NCBI GenBank assembly: GCA_037893225.1 | Contig: JAZGUH010000733.1 | Location: forward strand, 558,001-622,000 | DNA: 64,000 bases | Direction of reading: 5' to 3' | Source: Hippasteria phrygiana | Lineage: Eukaryota > Echinodermata > Asteroidea > Valvatida > Goniasteridae | Part shown: positions 12,301-25,200 of the stretch, in pieces | How positions within the stretch are numbered: the stretch's first letter is position 1 | How the letters are laid out: every line of letters starts with the position of its first letter | Position numbers and translations under genes: made by a program | The notes under the pieces: generated by a model | Seen by the model: the letters and a program-made list of their open reading frames with translations, nothing else | Databases searched by the model: none | What the model was told of the DNA's origin: nothing

Positions 12301-15300
12301 CTCAAGGAGTGCTGCAAGTAAAAAATAAAAATGCCATATGTAAAAAACCCACACAGCAAATATGTCTTGTGACTATTCATAATGTTATCGTATTCAGCCC
12401 AGAGCAACTGCTCCAATAAATAACTCTCCAACCACTTGCCACACATTCCCAATGACTCATTGATCCACATACATAATCCTTCACATTCTCAATCAATGTC
12501 AAACAATGCAGACTGATGTGCAGATGAACGGTGACCCTGTATTTTCTCTGGGAGACATGCTTGGGTTCATGTATGATTCACAGGACGGGGCGGACACAAC
12601 TGTAAGATGAGAAGGCTCGGCAGCACTCTTATTTCAGCTGAAATCACAGCGTGTGGATTGCCAATGTCAATTGGTAATGAGACGGCAACACGATCGCAAT
12701 GTTCATATCAATTCTCTCAGCATCATACTCTGCATGAATAATGCATGGCGTAATGGTGATGGGCATGCAACACAGTCCAAGCCAGTGGGTTGAGTATGTA
12801 TGTATCGGATGTCAGAGGCAGACTGCTTGAAAAAGTGGCATTTGTTTTCGTTGGCGCTCTTGTTTTATTCTGGTTGACTTAGCTGGCTTGTACGAAAAAC
12901 AAGACAGAGACGAGGACTGCATGACAATGAAGCACCACTCTGTACACGAAAGATGGCACAATAAGCATTTCTCCTGTAACAATGTGTAAACCATTGGAAA
13001 CTGGAGAATTGAGAATCACGTCGCCGTCCCTTCTGCTGTCAAAATTTACAACATAAGGCATCTCCACGCTACGTGCAAGAGTACAGCCAACCTCACTCGC
13101 TCCCCCCACTCAAAAATGAAAGCTATTGATTTTAAATCTCAGTTGGTGCCAATGTGAAAGGTGAGGGGAGGATGCAGGGCGTCGACTCGGCTGGTGACAG
13201 CTGCAAAAATCTTCCACGAGGGGACCCCCTTGGTCCATCGGCCATTTGTATAAAGGACTGTTGACAGCTATACACACAATTCGGGACTTGGCCTGGAAAC
13301 AATTTCATTCATCAAACCTAGAAAAATACTGATGCAGTTCTGTTACTCGTAAACAAATCTGGGTGTAGATTTTTTTAACAGCCTAGCGGAATCTTGCTCA
13401 GGAGATTCTGAATTTGGACCTGCAAGCTGCTGCATTTCATACTGCATAGGTACTTCACTGAATGTTTTGAATTGCACTTTCCCACCATCTACTAATAGAT
13501 TACAGCCAACAAGCTTCCTTTACATTATACTCGTGATATATCCTTGTACAACATCAAAAACAAAACAAATTTCATCATTCACACATCTCTAATAATGTCT
13601 GGAGTCTTCTAAACTTTTAAAAATCCCAAAACTCATCAATACCTGATTTCTGAAATCCTATTACAACTAAAGTTCACGGGTGAAACCATCCATCAAAGAA
13701 CATGAAAAGTCATGACAAGCGTTGATAATATCCAAGAATAACACTTTATCACGCGTACTGCGAGCAACCCTCATACCAATTAAGCTATCACACCAGTTCG
13801 CCAGCTGATCACCCCACCACACACACCACACTCCCAACCTCGGATGCCAATGAACTCCCCATTATTATACACAACCGGGTTTTCTCCTTCCCAGGGGCAA
13901 GACTTGAAGCAGCCCCCATGCACCCTCCCACTGGCATTCCGGAGGGGCACTTAAGTCTGGCTGTCTGCATTCCGTTCCCTGGGTCTCTGTTTAGTCAATG
14001 GGTTCATCAAGACCGAGTCTGGCATAAAGTGCCTGGCTTTTAATCTAATCGGCTCGAGATCAAGACTTGAGACTGGGCTGAATGGGAATTTCGAAGTCTC
14101 TCCTTTCCCATGCAGGAAAAGAAATTTGAAGCCTGGAATATTAGGGAGTAATAAATTAAAAAGTAAAAAAAAACCAAAAAAACCCATCAAATTCAACACT
14201 GATTTTGATCATTAATACTCTCCTTCACCATCAGAAACATTTGGCAGACGACAATTCTCGATAGGTTTACAACTAATGGAATATTCACTGGCCTTGTGCA
14301 CAGTGCAAATACCCAACAACAAATGTCAGTCTTCAAAGGATTGACCTTTTCAGCTTCCCACCTGGGGCTCATTCCAAAATGTGATTATTAATGCCGCCGA
14401 CATTTTCAATATCAGGCATATTTCCATTTCATACAAAGGAGAGATGAATTTGTAATGTTTGGGTAAGTTCTTGGTCTTTTCATCAAGTGTTTGGAGATTT
14501 TTATTTTGATACATCAAATAGTTTCGCATCGTTGCTGAATGACTAACAAAAAAGTATGAGTGCTTGGCACAGTGACATGATACTACTCAAGGTGCAGTCC
14601 AAACAAAAGCCAAGTCTGATTTAACAAGCTGGTTTTGAACAACATCGATAAAACTGTCCAGCATTATCCCGACCCTGTTTACTAACAGGCAAATGTTACC
14701 ACTTGATTTACTGAATTCCAACACACTTCCACATACTTTCCTCCTTGTTTTTCATATTCGTATCTCCAGGGCTGGATGTTTTTGTCAAACCCACTCACAT
14801 ACAGGCCTGGAGTCAATAGGCGCCTTGAATGCAACACAACACCCAGGCTCGCCTGCCAACATGAATGACCAGAACACACACAGGACTCCTTCAGTCTTTC
14901 AGCGAGAGGCAATCCATATCTCCTCTTTCATTTCCGTCTGACTCTACCCCCCCCCCCCCCCCCCCCCTCTCCTTGAGCAACATGGCAGACCAATAAACAT
15001 GGCAGACCAATAAACATGTCACCTACCACCCCCTCAATTCTAGCGATATTAATATGCCAGAGGCTTCCCCCACAAAAAAATCTCTGACGTTCAGGCCCCT
15101 AAATCTCCAAACGGCCACCCCCTTTGCTATGGCAGAGTATTTCTGAATTCAACCTGTTGTTATACAAACAAAATCAATATGGCTCCAGAAGGGTAGTTCA
15201 ACCTGGAGATCAGCCTTTATAAAGGAGTGCAATTCTGTTACTTCATAAACCAGGCGTATGCATACAGCAAGATCGAAATATACACTGCATGGTGTCTGTT

Positions 15301-18300
15301 GGGTACTCACTAACAAATGAGTTCATTTGGGTCTCAAAGCAGACAAATGGTCATGTTGAATTATTAGCATCTTTACAACATGTAAGTGTGACGTAAATTT
15401 AGCTGGTATTTAGCTGTTGTTTGCTCTGCATGACATCACATTCGGCTGGTAACCTGATTCTATTAGGCATTTTTGCACTTAAGCAGCTGTATGAAATTCT
15501 TTTTAACATTTTCAGGACATTTTCTCAGTAAATGTAAAATTTCGAGCCTAATTCCTCAGCAATTTGTTTTAATAACGACTGCATTTCAAAAATGAGATTA
15601 CCTTTTGGGAATCAAATATCTTCATTATATTCTGTGAATGTCTCCATAGTAACTAAACTGCCGTGTAACATTATCAACAACCCTCCCCTGAAAAATCTAA
15701 ATTATTATCTAGGTGTGCGCCATCATACACTCAGGAGAATCTCTCTACTCGCATAAATTAGGAATTAGGACTTGAAAAATTGATGTAGATCCGATGTAAG
15801 CAGCCGGGAATGTCAAGTGACAATATGTTGAATTCAGAGTCGGAAAAGCCAAATTAACATCTCGAGAAGATATGGGAATCCTTGGACGGCAGATTAATTC
15901 AACATGAAGCCAGATTAATTTGGTCTCAAACATTGCTCCCACCGACCCCTCCAGAGAAAAATAGTCTCAGATGTCAGGACGACATGGGCCAGCCTGAATC
16001 ATGCATTACATTAAGGGGGCGGCTGGGAGGCGGATGAAGGAACATGAGCGAGCGGAGACGATCGCATTTCAGATGCTCCTCAAAACTTGGGGCCACCTAT
16101 TACTCGAATTCCCCCTTCCCTCAGGCCCTGTCCAACAATTCAGACTTTCAATATGCGTCACAGACAGGGGGGGGCGGGGGGGGGGGGGGGGGGGGGGGGG
16201 TGGACACGACATGTAATATTTTGTGTGCTTGTGCAAGGAAATTGAGTGGATAGTTTTTTCTTGTGGTTTCAACAGTCTAGTAGGTTTATTCAAGACACAC
16301 CCAGGTATGATCTCATTCTGAGGTTTGAAATACAAGTGCCAGATATGACATTTTCAAGTTTTGACGTCAATTTGAGCGGACATGATTGATAGGATAATGT
16401 CTCCCGTGACATACAACTAGGATTGAAACTGATATCAGGGAAACAAAGAGATGAGTTGGCAAGAAACAAAATACATCTTCATTGCTTAAGGGAACAAAAA
16501 TAACAGTTGGGAAAATAACTGAAGTATTTTTTTCAGAATGGGTGAGAAGTGAAGGATATCTTGAGCGATTTCAATCTGGAGCATTACTGTACGTACAATT
16601 TTTGTTTTATGACAAACTGCCTGATAGGCACATTCTTGAATTACAGACAGAGGCTCAGACAGATAAAACAGTTTGATACATGGAAAGAATATTAGACTTG
16701 TTTAGACTTGATTCCAGTCTCTGGCAAGTGATACATTGCAAGTGTCTCATTTGAAGGTCAATGCCTCCCTCTTATTTTATAACAAAAATACAGTTTAATT
16801 AGTTTCCTAAGAACATGCTGAGAAATGGAAACCCCCCAAAAAACATGAGAAATTTGGCTGGGGTAAATCTATTCCCTGCTTAGCACTTCTGTACATTGCA
16901 ATACAAAACTGGTTACTTAAAAAATGAATGAGAGGCCTTTACACTCTTGACTGACCGAACATGAACCTCGTAAATCGACTTGAACACAGTGTTCTGCCAA
17001 TCAGCAACAAGCGACTTGAATCAAGGCTAATGGAAAGCCAACGTATATAGAGACTGCCTCTTTACTAACCTGTCCTTTTTCAGGCTGTAGTCTCCTCTCC
17101 AGCTCCCTTTCCCGTTGCTGCTGCTGCTGCTGCTGTATCTGATTCATCTCCTTGTCGCGTTGCAGCCTCTGCCACTCTAGCTCTTTCTCTTCCCGCTCTC
17201 GTCTGGCCCGTTCCTCAGGGTCCGCCGACTGGAAGGAAAAAACAAGTCCAATCCCCATCGTAAGTATGACGTCACTCCAACAAAAACTGTGTCCACGTCA
17301 CACAGACTGGATCCAGCCAGAATCCGTTGTCATATGGAAACCCTTTGGCCAATTATTTTTCTCAAGATGTGGTACAAATTATTTAACATAATGTGTTCCA
17401 AAGCCTTCAATTCATTACTTATGTCCATTTCAACGGTATAACCATGGGGGCAAGCAAAGGGAGAAATCACCGGCCGTGGAAAAATTGAAAGGGAGGGGGG
17501 TGCTGGACATCACTCAACGCTTTGTTCAAGACTACGATACCTAGGCCTATTTTAGCCGCATTTTAGGCCCCTTTCAGCAGGTTTCGAGTGTTTTAAATAT
17601 ACATTCAATTCAACCCTCTTCCTTTTTTAGTTTTCTTTTTAGTCCTTTTTTTTGGGTGGAATTTCCAGGGTATAACATACTTTGACGAGGGTAGAAATGA
17701 AGCCAAAATGGTTTATGGAATATGTGTTTGTACAGTGAATTATCACGAGCCAGAAGTAACAAAAACTGAATGTATTACTCATCTAATATAAAGATGACGG
17801 ACACAGGGTTTCTGACAACTGCCCATACAAAAATTAAAAAACCAGAAATTTCTTTAGATTTAATAGTCCATACATCCATGACGGATAATGGTTTCTTTCT
17901 TCTGAGCTGAAATACATTCTCAGCATGTAACACAATTTAGATTTACGAGTTACGCACCTGTGGACCAGGCTATCAAATGTACAAAAATCTGGGAAAACAA
18001 CATCAGTGATGATTTTCTTTCACTGTTTCTTTCACGTGCGTACATCAAAGTTAAATCTGTTTCCAAGTACGCGTGCATAGACATGCATACTAAAAATAGT
18101 ATACAATATTATTGTCCATGTACTCAGAACTAAACACGTACACATGTACATGATAACTATCGTATACGTACATAGGTGAAAAATAACGATCTATTCTGTT
18201 GTTACCAGAGCATCATACAAAGATTTTAAAAGTCCAGTCCAGTCCCGTGCACTGCAAGCCGTCAATGCTAGCAGGAACCATAAATTGGACAGATCCCATT

Positions 18301-19181
18301 GACCCCAGAGCTTGAACATCAGACCCAACATTCCAAGATCAAATTCAGACCATTCTCATTATCAGCTGCAAACATGCCTACAAACACTGTTTTTACCCTC
18401 ACTCAAACTTTAACCTTGCCATTCTGGGAAAAAAAAAAATTGAAACCAAAATACCAAACAAACAATAACCTTTGACCTCAACAACAGGCTGGTATGTAGG
18501 TTGCTGTATAATGTAGCTGCATAGCATTAGAGGTATATGCTGAAAGCTATCAATTCACCTTAGCAGATTTCCCCCTGGTTCATTACACAATAATCAAGAC
18601 GCATGGTGCATGTACAGTTAATGACCTTCTTGGCACTACAAAATGTAAAGTATGCCAAATTTGTTAACATAGTTAATATGTGCCGTCTCTCATTGGACCT
18701 TTTTCCTCTCAAAAGAGAAATTCAAATATAAGACGATAACAATTGTACAAATCTGATGTGACTAGCATAAAAAGAGGCCCATCTCAAGTTTTAAGACGTT
18801 TGAATATGAAAAGTAAAAAAAGACCGAAGAAATTAGTCCATTTTATATCTCAACAACAAGTTACTATTTACTAAACAGACCCTTATCCCATGACAGTGCA
18901 GTGGCCGACCCAAGTCTACAGCCGAAAGTGCAAGCACCCCATTGGACTGGCAAGTGGAAGGAGGGGGGGGGGGGGGGGGGGATCCGAATCAATTCCACTC
19001 CAGGACCTCAGCCTGTCGCACTGGCGAATTAGCAACTCAGTCCCTTGTCACATTGCCAGGAGTTGTCATCCGGTTCACAGACTGACAAATGAACTCAACA
19101 GACATACATGTACTAACAGGGGGCCGACTAGAAAGCTGGGGAAATTGTCTCCTACCTGTCCAATGTACTAAAGAGCTCCCC

Positions 19182-19219
<38 letters not shown>

Positions 19220-22200
19220 AACTATGAGCTGATGTGGCACTGCTCGTTGGATAGTGTGGCACCGCCACCCGACTCCCTAACGTCCAGGGGACGGGCCTGC
19301 AATAATTACCGGGCTAATTTGTGCATAATCAAGACCGATGCCAAGTATGGGGCCAAAACAGGAATGGGTTGCAGACACGAATAGACACCCCCCCCCCCCC
19401 CCCCCCAACAGCCGGGTGACTCACTGCTGCAAGGCAGGGCATGTCCTCTGCAGACAGATTTGGCAACAACCTCCCCGCGAACCCAAAATAATAAAAAATC
19501 ACGCAGATAATGACAACAACGAGTAAATACATCAAATTCGGCCGAGTGATCTAATAAGGGCACAAATTAAGCTGTCATAGAAAAATTACTTGTGACATGC
19601 ACTTCTGACATTTTTAAAATTGCAACTGGCACGTCAATTAAAATGGTTATTTGTAATTTAGTGTGACAGCAAGCCTCCGATATTTCTTTTAAAACATTTT
19701 TTTTCCTTTGGAGTTATTTTTCGGGAGCCTTTCATCCCAAGATGAACACAAACATACCCAAGGAACACCTGCCGGCATTTAGGTTTTTCTGAGCTAAATG
19801 CATAAATGGCTGGCTATATCTAGCTGTCTCACCAATGGTGCGCAGGTGTTTCGCTGCTATTTAGATCACTCGTCTTGTCGCTGTATGAAGTTGAGTAAGC
19901 GGCCCGACTTAAATGTCACTAGAATAGCGGTACATGTTGGCACATCTGAAATACAACTACATGTATCTAGCCAGTGGTGCACATGGGTCATTCCATAAGG
20001 CCAAAACAAAATTGTTTGGTTGTCCTCCATACCCCTTCGCCAGTGGGGGTCGGGCGGGAATTCCCCGGAAGTCCAACTTCAAACCATACACAAAGTAAAA
20101 CAAACACACAAATGTTAGGCCCATAAACAGTTTAATATACGTAATACGGCTGCCTCTTCAGCGATGGCCGCCGGGTCATTCACTCCATCCGAACAACACA
20201 TACCATAGCCCTAAGGCTGCCAGTGCTGACACTGTTTCCTTGGGCTCAATGTCACTCTATGGACCACTTTTTGGTGGATGCGACCTTTGTGTTACAGCTG
20301 TATTTGAGCTGGCTCAACATTCGACCAAAAAAACCTCACAAAGTTTTGATGTGGTAGCCACACTAGCACACACAATCAAACAAGACTTTTACACCCAGTT
20401 TGCAATGAATGCTGATGAGCGTGTATTAAAGACGCCATCTTGGCTTCCCCTGTGCATACTCGTTCAGTTGATGCATTTTTTTGTTTGAATATTTATTATT
20501 TAATCGTTTGTGTAAATATACAACAACAAAATTCCAAACTAAATATTAAAATATATAGTGATTAAAGAATTTTAGAAAAATTTTGAGATTTTTTTTCAAA
20601 AGTGTATTTCTCAAAATGCAATTTTCATAACATTTTAGCCTTGTGCGTTATACTTGTGTGCACTGTGGCCACTCCTTGGGATTTTTCCCAAGATCTTGGG
20701 AATTTTGGTGGGAAAAATATGGATTGCACATGCGCAAAGTGCTTATTCCGATGCTCTTTGCACAGTGTTTTCCCATCGCCTTTGGAATTCTTGGGAATTT
20801 TACTGGATGAATCTTGGGAATTTGAAATTTGATGAGTGGCCATGCTGCATTTGTGTATTTCTGTACAGCGTGTATTTCCATCGAGATATTTATTGCGCGA
20901 AGTCACACACTGATACTAGAATATGAACTTTCTAACTCTAGAGTAAAAGGTAGGGTCGTGTTTGTGCATTACAAATAACAAAATAAAGATGGAAACGAGA
21001 TTGGAACGAATCAACTAGCGAAATCAATTCGAGTTTTGGGATAAAATTGAAGAAAAAAAAAAGAATTATTTTTGGCGCGGAACGAAAAATAGGGGCGGGC
21101 GGTCGAGGACAACCAAACAATTATTTTTTTTGGCCTAAATTTGGGGTCCAAATGTGGGAAATTACACAGGTCAGGTGTAACAGGGACACCAAAAAATGTC
21201 ACACTTTTGGAGCCCAAATTTATAGAATGATACAGATACAAGTTTGTGCAGAAAGGGGGCCTTCAACCTGTACAGATCTGCAGGAAAAGGTTGTCACTGT
21301 GCAATATCTTCAGATACATGTCGGCAGAGGTTCTTGTTTTAAACAGCAACGTAGAGAGATCAATGCACTCTGACTGAGTTAATGCCACACAAGACTGGGC
21401 AGTTTATTATTGCTTTTAATTCAATTGAAATTTCGATAAATGGAATACACGATTAAATACAACTGTACACTTTTTCAGCCTCTCATTAGTGAATTTCATG
21501 TCACGTGGGAATTTCATTTCAGAAAGTAAGGGAAGGAAAGAAATGTCAAGCCAGTTTTTACGGCTTCTAATTAGAGAGGCTGTTTTCCGAGTTGATGTCT
21601 TTCATGCCAAATGGAAAGCACGGCCTTGTCGCACTGTGAAACATTGCAAAACAAATTCTGCCGAGGATTTAATTCACGAAACACAGAGAAACGAAGGACT
21701 CGGAACAGAGTGAAAAGGTACAGAAAGCACAGCTGGGACCTACCTGTCTGTCGAGAGTGTCTGCATGGCCCTCCCGTTTGGGTATAGCCGTCCCCGTTGT
21801 TATACTGCCCACAGAACTTGTGGTAGCAGACGTGTTGAACGAAAATGGCACTTGGAGTTTGCGGAGGGACTCCTGGAAATGTCGCTGTACCAGCGCCTGG
21901 GCATCCGAAGGTGGATATTCCTGTAAGGGGGAGGGGGGAAATAAGGATTAAAACTGGACAACATTAGAAGTGCCGTTGGGGAAGAAGCGTGTTGGGCAAT
22001 GACTGTTCAAAGTACAGGTGTTAGGTTAGGTGTCAGAACAAATCTAGGAGAAAATGTGAGCATCATTTGTGAATACACTGTGTCAGAACTCATTACCCAC
22101 AGGAATTGGTTTCTCAACATCGGTTGCTTCCCCTACAAGTAACTGCCAACATTTTTACATCTTTATTCACGGTAGGGAGGACAGTCGAAGGGCTAAGGTC

Positions 22201-25200
22201 GATGCATCCATGACTGAACATTCACGTAATGGGAAAATCTGTCTTCCTCCACAGTCTCTTGCCTTCTCCAGTTTTAATATTTTGTGGAATTATTTCAACT
22301 TCATGTTTATTTTGTGGAGTGAAAAATTATAATAGTTAAATGTCTGTGAGTAATTCCTAACATGCCAAGCCTCAAATCGTAATGCATACAGACATTTTGG
22401 CTGAATCTGTCTCGTGATGAAGCATGTTAATCACTAAGGTATGAATGCAAAGCTTTACGGTACCTGGTAATGTCGGACAGTGGGATCCCGTCCGTTGTCA
22501 TGTGGTACAGGCACTGATTTGTGGGGTGGCGGCTGCGATGTCGGCCTTGGTGTGTGCAGCTTGCTATCCGGATGGGTCTGTCCCTGGGCCTGAGCTTGCT
22601 GCGTCTTCTCCTGCTGTTGTTGCTGTTGCTGCTGCTGCTGCTGCTGCTGCTGTGAATGATGCAAGTGGCTCAGCTCCTCAGGGTGCACCACCCAAGCCGT
22701 GGGCAACCCCAGGGAAGCAGCATGCTGCTGCTGCTGTTGTTGCTGCTGCTGCCACAGAGCCTGCAGCTGTGCCGCAGACATCCCACCCGGATGCAGCCCT
22801 TGTGCCTGGAGCTGGGCTAGCAACTGAGGGCTGATGAGTGTAGGGTAGCTCAGCTGAGGTCGCAACCTGGCGATGGAATCCTGGTGGATAAAGCCCGCAA
22901 CATGGGAGGGATGGAGGTGCTGCTGCTCCAGGGCTGCCAGATGCGGTGTGGCAGCGTAGGACGACAGTCCATGGGGCGCCAGGGGGTGAGGGTACATGTG
23001 AACCTGGGAAAACATTGGACGGCGCTGTAGAGAGTGGTGCCCTAGAATGTGGCCGGCTGACGCAATGGCGGCTGCAGAAGGCACAAAAGCACTGGGTTTG
23101 ACTCCGATGGCCGTGGGCGTCGTACAGAGAGTACTGTGGGGTGAGGGGCCTAACAGCTTGTGGCTAGGGGATGGGGTGTGCTCGCGACTTAAATGGCGGA
23201 AGTGCTGGATGGACTCAATGTGAGTGACTGAAGTGTCCACCAGGCTGGGGTCGCGGTACACTTGAACCGGCTCCGACGTGTACAGGGGCACTTTGGCACT
23301 TGAAGGGCGACTATCGGACTGGGCTTCCTGTTTTAAATCAGATTCCGAATTATCAGCTTCGTATCTTGGGTTTGTTTGTTCGTTTGTCCCCTCCGATGAT
23401 GTTGAGGTAGCAGTGTTGGGTTCCCTGCTACTGCTGACTTCTCTCACTGCCTCTTCCAAGTCTACCTTGGAATCGTGGCTTGGAACAGGTAGAGTTTTTT
23501 CTTTCTCCTCGTCGGCTAGTTTTTGCTCCCCCTCATTCAGCAGCTCTGACCCTGCAACTAAGATCTCAGAGGGAGGACGATCGGTAGCCGAATCGGCTTC
23601 GGGGTTGACAGGGTTGATTTTGGATATAACGGTGACAGTGTTTTGTGTCGGATTAGTCCAAACTGTTGTTGGGTTCGCTGAGTTCTGAGAAGTAGATGCA
23701 ACAGGAGAAGAGGCTGAAACGGTGGAGGTAGTGAATGTGGAGTCTGTCCTTGCCGTCACAGATCGCACCGTGGTCGTATCAGCTGCATCATAAAAATGAA
23801 ACAAATTTGCTCCCGTTGGATCTGGCACTCGTGGCGGTTCCCATACTCGAGAGGTGGAGTCCTTGCTCTGGGGAAATTGTTTGGTTGCTTCCAAATCACG
23901 AGTCACCTCCCTAGTGATGATATTCTCCACGCACTGTGAAAAAAAGCTGGTCACACTGGGCACAGGCGCCGAGGAAAATTTACTTGTGCCCCCAATCTCC
24001 TGACTCTGGGGTTCAAAAACAGTGGACGTGGGCGTCTCCTGCTGGCTGTCTGTTGACGTCGGCTCACTGTCTCCTTTTGCTTTGGACTCGCGGGTTTTGG
24101 ACCTGTGCTTGCTTTTGTGATGTTTCCGTTCTGTGTGCGCAATGTCCCTGCCCTCGCCGGTAACGAGGCTCAAGTTGTCTTTGGTTTCGGATTTCTTTTC
24201 CTCGGTGCCGTGCTTTCGCGATTTGCTGCGGTGGCGGCTGGAGTGTTTCTCGTGGTCTGGTGAGCGCGACGAGTGATGATGATGGTGCTTGCGCTCCTTC
24301 CGCTCCTTCTTGTCCTCCTTGGATTTCTTCTCTTCCTTGCCTTCCCGTTTCTCCTCCTTCTCTCGCTTCCCTTCCTTCTTCTCCTCTCTGCTCAGAGTCT
24401 TTCCACTTTTCCTCTCCTCTTTTGTGTTCTCTTCCACTCGGGTCTTCTCTTCCTCTTGAACCTTCCCTTTGTCCTTCGCTTTCTCCTTCTCCAGGGGTGA
24501 CAGGGAGTTGGCAGATCGGGACAGGGGCCTCTTGGGTTGGGTCACAAGTTTCTTTGGCTCATCGGCTGCAACTGGATCACAGGCTTTGCGTTTTCGCTCC
24601 TTCTTGGACTTGTGGTTGCTGGAGGACTTTTCCTTGGTGATTTTCTCTGTGGATGGCAACAAAGTAAGGGTTTGTAAGAAACCGGACACCGTTTTTTTTC
24701 TCTCTCCGAATGAACCCATTTGCCCTGTTCATTGCAAAAGACATACAAACTTCACCCACACTGCATGCAGCATTTATTTATTTATTTATTTATTATTTAT
24801 TACATTTCTTTACCCAGGGTGTGCCCAAACAGTTTAAAACTGGTTTCCATTGGGCCCTGCATATTATTAGTTAAAACTGAATATTTACACATTCATACAA
24901 AATATTTTAACAAATACAATAATGTTCACACAAATATTATTGTATTTGTTAAAATATTTTGTATGAATGCATTTACACATTGTGTTAGTGTTATACATTT
25001 TTTCCGGTCATACTTGTGACAAAGATTCCATTTTGGCAAACATTGTGAGCCCTTTACAATTTTCTTTAGATAACCTTGCAATAATCTCGTGCAAGGCACA
25101 TCAGAACAACAATCTGATCACCAAAAGGGCTAGCCCAATACTGACAAGTACATGAAGATTTGACACATCAAAGATTCTACAATTGCACGCTCCTGTATGT

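Larger units (their letters stand above)
12312..17069 (-). other. KDM3 intron F-G (4.8 kb)
   Basis: Holds the poly-C (14947) and poly-G (16167) tracts and a short direct repeat of AACATGGCAGACCAATA at about 14979-15013. No gene seen. Confidence 0.85.
17229..21743 (-). other. KDM3 intron E-F (4.5 kb)
   Basis: Holds three poly-G/C tracts (18963-19406) and the Harbinger-type element (19999-21135). No exon seen. Confidence 0.85.

Noticed and set aside
20240..20488. 82-codon plus-strand frame inside the Harbinger-type element
   Set aside because: No transposase-like motif or family resemblance; length is within chance for this composition.
22445..22834. Ala/Val-rich plus-strand frame of 129 codons
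   Set aside because: It is the antisense shadow of the CAG-rich part of exon D.
23951..24640. Long plus-strand frames opposite exon D
   Set aside because: Shadows of Lys/Glu-codon runs on the opposite strand.
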